Origin: Butyrivibrio sp. | Lineage (GTDB): Bacteria; Bacillota; Clostridia; Lachnospirales; Lachnospiraceae | Assembly (NCBI GenBank): GCA_014799955.1 | Contig: JAAVHB010000023.1 | Span: 1 to 58,638, forward strand | Direction: 5' to 3' | Length of the DNA stretch: 58,638 bases | Part shown: positions 58,374-58,638 of the stretch, piece by piece | How the letters are laid out: the number at the start of each line of letters is the position of its first letter | Position numbering within the stretch: position 1 is the first letter of the stretch | Position numbers and translations under genes: made by a program | The notes under the pieces: model-generated | Database searches by the model: none | What the model was told of the DNA's origin: nothing | Seen by the model: only the letters and a program-made list of their open reading frames with translations

Positions 58374-58638
58374 ATGTTACATTTGCAGTCACCCGAAGCT
58401 TTAATCGAAAAAATGCAGTCACAAAACATTCAATTTAACAAAATAACAGTAAACGATGCAATAAAATATCTGACTTATAACACATACTATAAAAAAATTT
58501 CCAGTTATAAGAAAAATTTCAGTTACTCTACTCCTGAAAAAGAAAAGAAATACTTTGATCTAGATTTTGAATATTTAAAAGATTTATCTATAATTGATAT
58601 GCGCCTTAGGATGATAATAATTGAAAGTTGTCTTAATA
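58374..58638 (+). CDS. Abi family (AbiD/AbiF, Abi_2) protein, partial
   Basis: The first 88 residues are visible before the right edge. MLHLQSPEALIEKMQSQNIQ, the Tyr-rich NTYYKKISSYKKNF segment and LKDLSIIDMRLRMIII match the N-terminus of Abi_2 (AbiD/AbiF-type) abortive-infection proteins. These carry a HEPN RNase domain further downstream, outside the window. AGGAG (58363-58367) favours the second of two adjacent ATGs. It has a promoter and small-RNA-like leader upstream. Phage-defence role by family. Confidence 0.72.
   Translation, partial: MLHLQSPEALIEKMQSQNIQFNKITVNDAIKYLTYNTYYKKISSYKKNFSYSTPEKEKKYFDLDFEYLKDLSIIDMRLRMIIIESCLN

Overview
The window reads as chromosome of a Gram-positive, endospore-forming anaerobe of class Clostridia (Bacillota), most like the gut or rumen Oscillospiraceae/Lachnospiraceae. 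The indicators are strong AGGAGG ribosome sites, a spore maturation protein A gene, rubrerythrin, a gut-clostridial type choloylglycine hydrolase, FabK instead of FabI, a cellobiose phosphorylase and an extracellular GH5-type lipoprotein. I cannot name the species. Two texture classes are visible: the chromosome from base 1 to about 51,350, and an AT-richer island from there to the right edge.

Layout. 1-5,000: a LacI-controlled CUT1 sugar ABC importer (binding lipoprotein, two permeases, DUF624 protein, regulator). 5,047-7,482: cytosolic GH94 cellobiose/cellodextrin phosphorylase, which fits oligosaccharide uptake next door. 7,600-10,150: bile-salt-hydrolase-type enzyme, SpmA, aldose epimerase. 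10,180-14,870: a secreted DNRLRE-type protein with a variable Cys/His C-terminal domain, followed by a tandem array of small paralogous lipoproteins and a displaced C-terminal fragment. This is the layout of a polymorphic toxin with an immunity array. 15,000-23,500: rubrerythrin, aconitase-family hydratase, a deleted GNAT gene, Nudix, lipase-like hydrolase, MATE pump, D-2-hydroxyacid dehydrogenase, XRE-TPR regulator and a free-standing small RNA.

23,547-29,020 is the most striking part: two WYL regulators face a transcription unit of two tRNA-mimicking Y-type RNAs, a TROVE/DUF2828-like vWA protein and the RNA ligase RtcB. This is an RNA-repair/Ro60-like RNP module. Two tRNA-Pro genes and citrate synthase follow. 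30,782-39,051 holds an envelope operon (MATE, NAGPA, membrane protein, LRR protein), a histidine phosphatase, a PurF-like protein lacking its N-terminal Cys, and the GH5 lipoprotein. 39,235-43,668 carries an ABC exporter with a small secreted protein and two decayed or frameshifted neighbours.

43,948-51,314 is a type II fatty-acid-synthesis cluster (ACP, FabK, FabG, FabF, FabZ, acyl-CoA/AMP ligase) ending in a PAS sensor with a SARP/OmpR-type DNA-binding domain. Its promoter carries four GGAAC/GGAAT direct repeats spaced exactly 11 bp, the geometry of a SARP operator. 51,361-58,638 begins with a tRNA-Lys 3' fragment (attachment scar) and holds HicAB, membrane proteins, a decayed XRE gene, prophage lysis genes in reverse, an integrase remnant, candidate small RNAs and the start of an Abi (AbiD/AbiF) gene. 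A structured mRNA leader motif (GAAAGUCCC...GGGAAUGUUAG) recurs at three unrelated genes.
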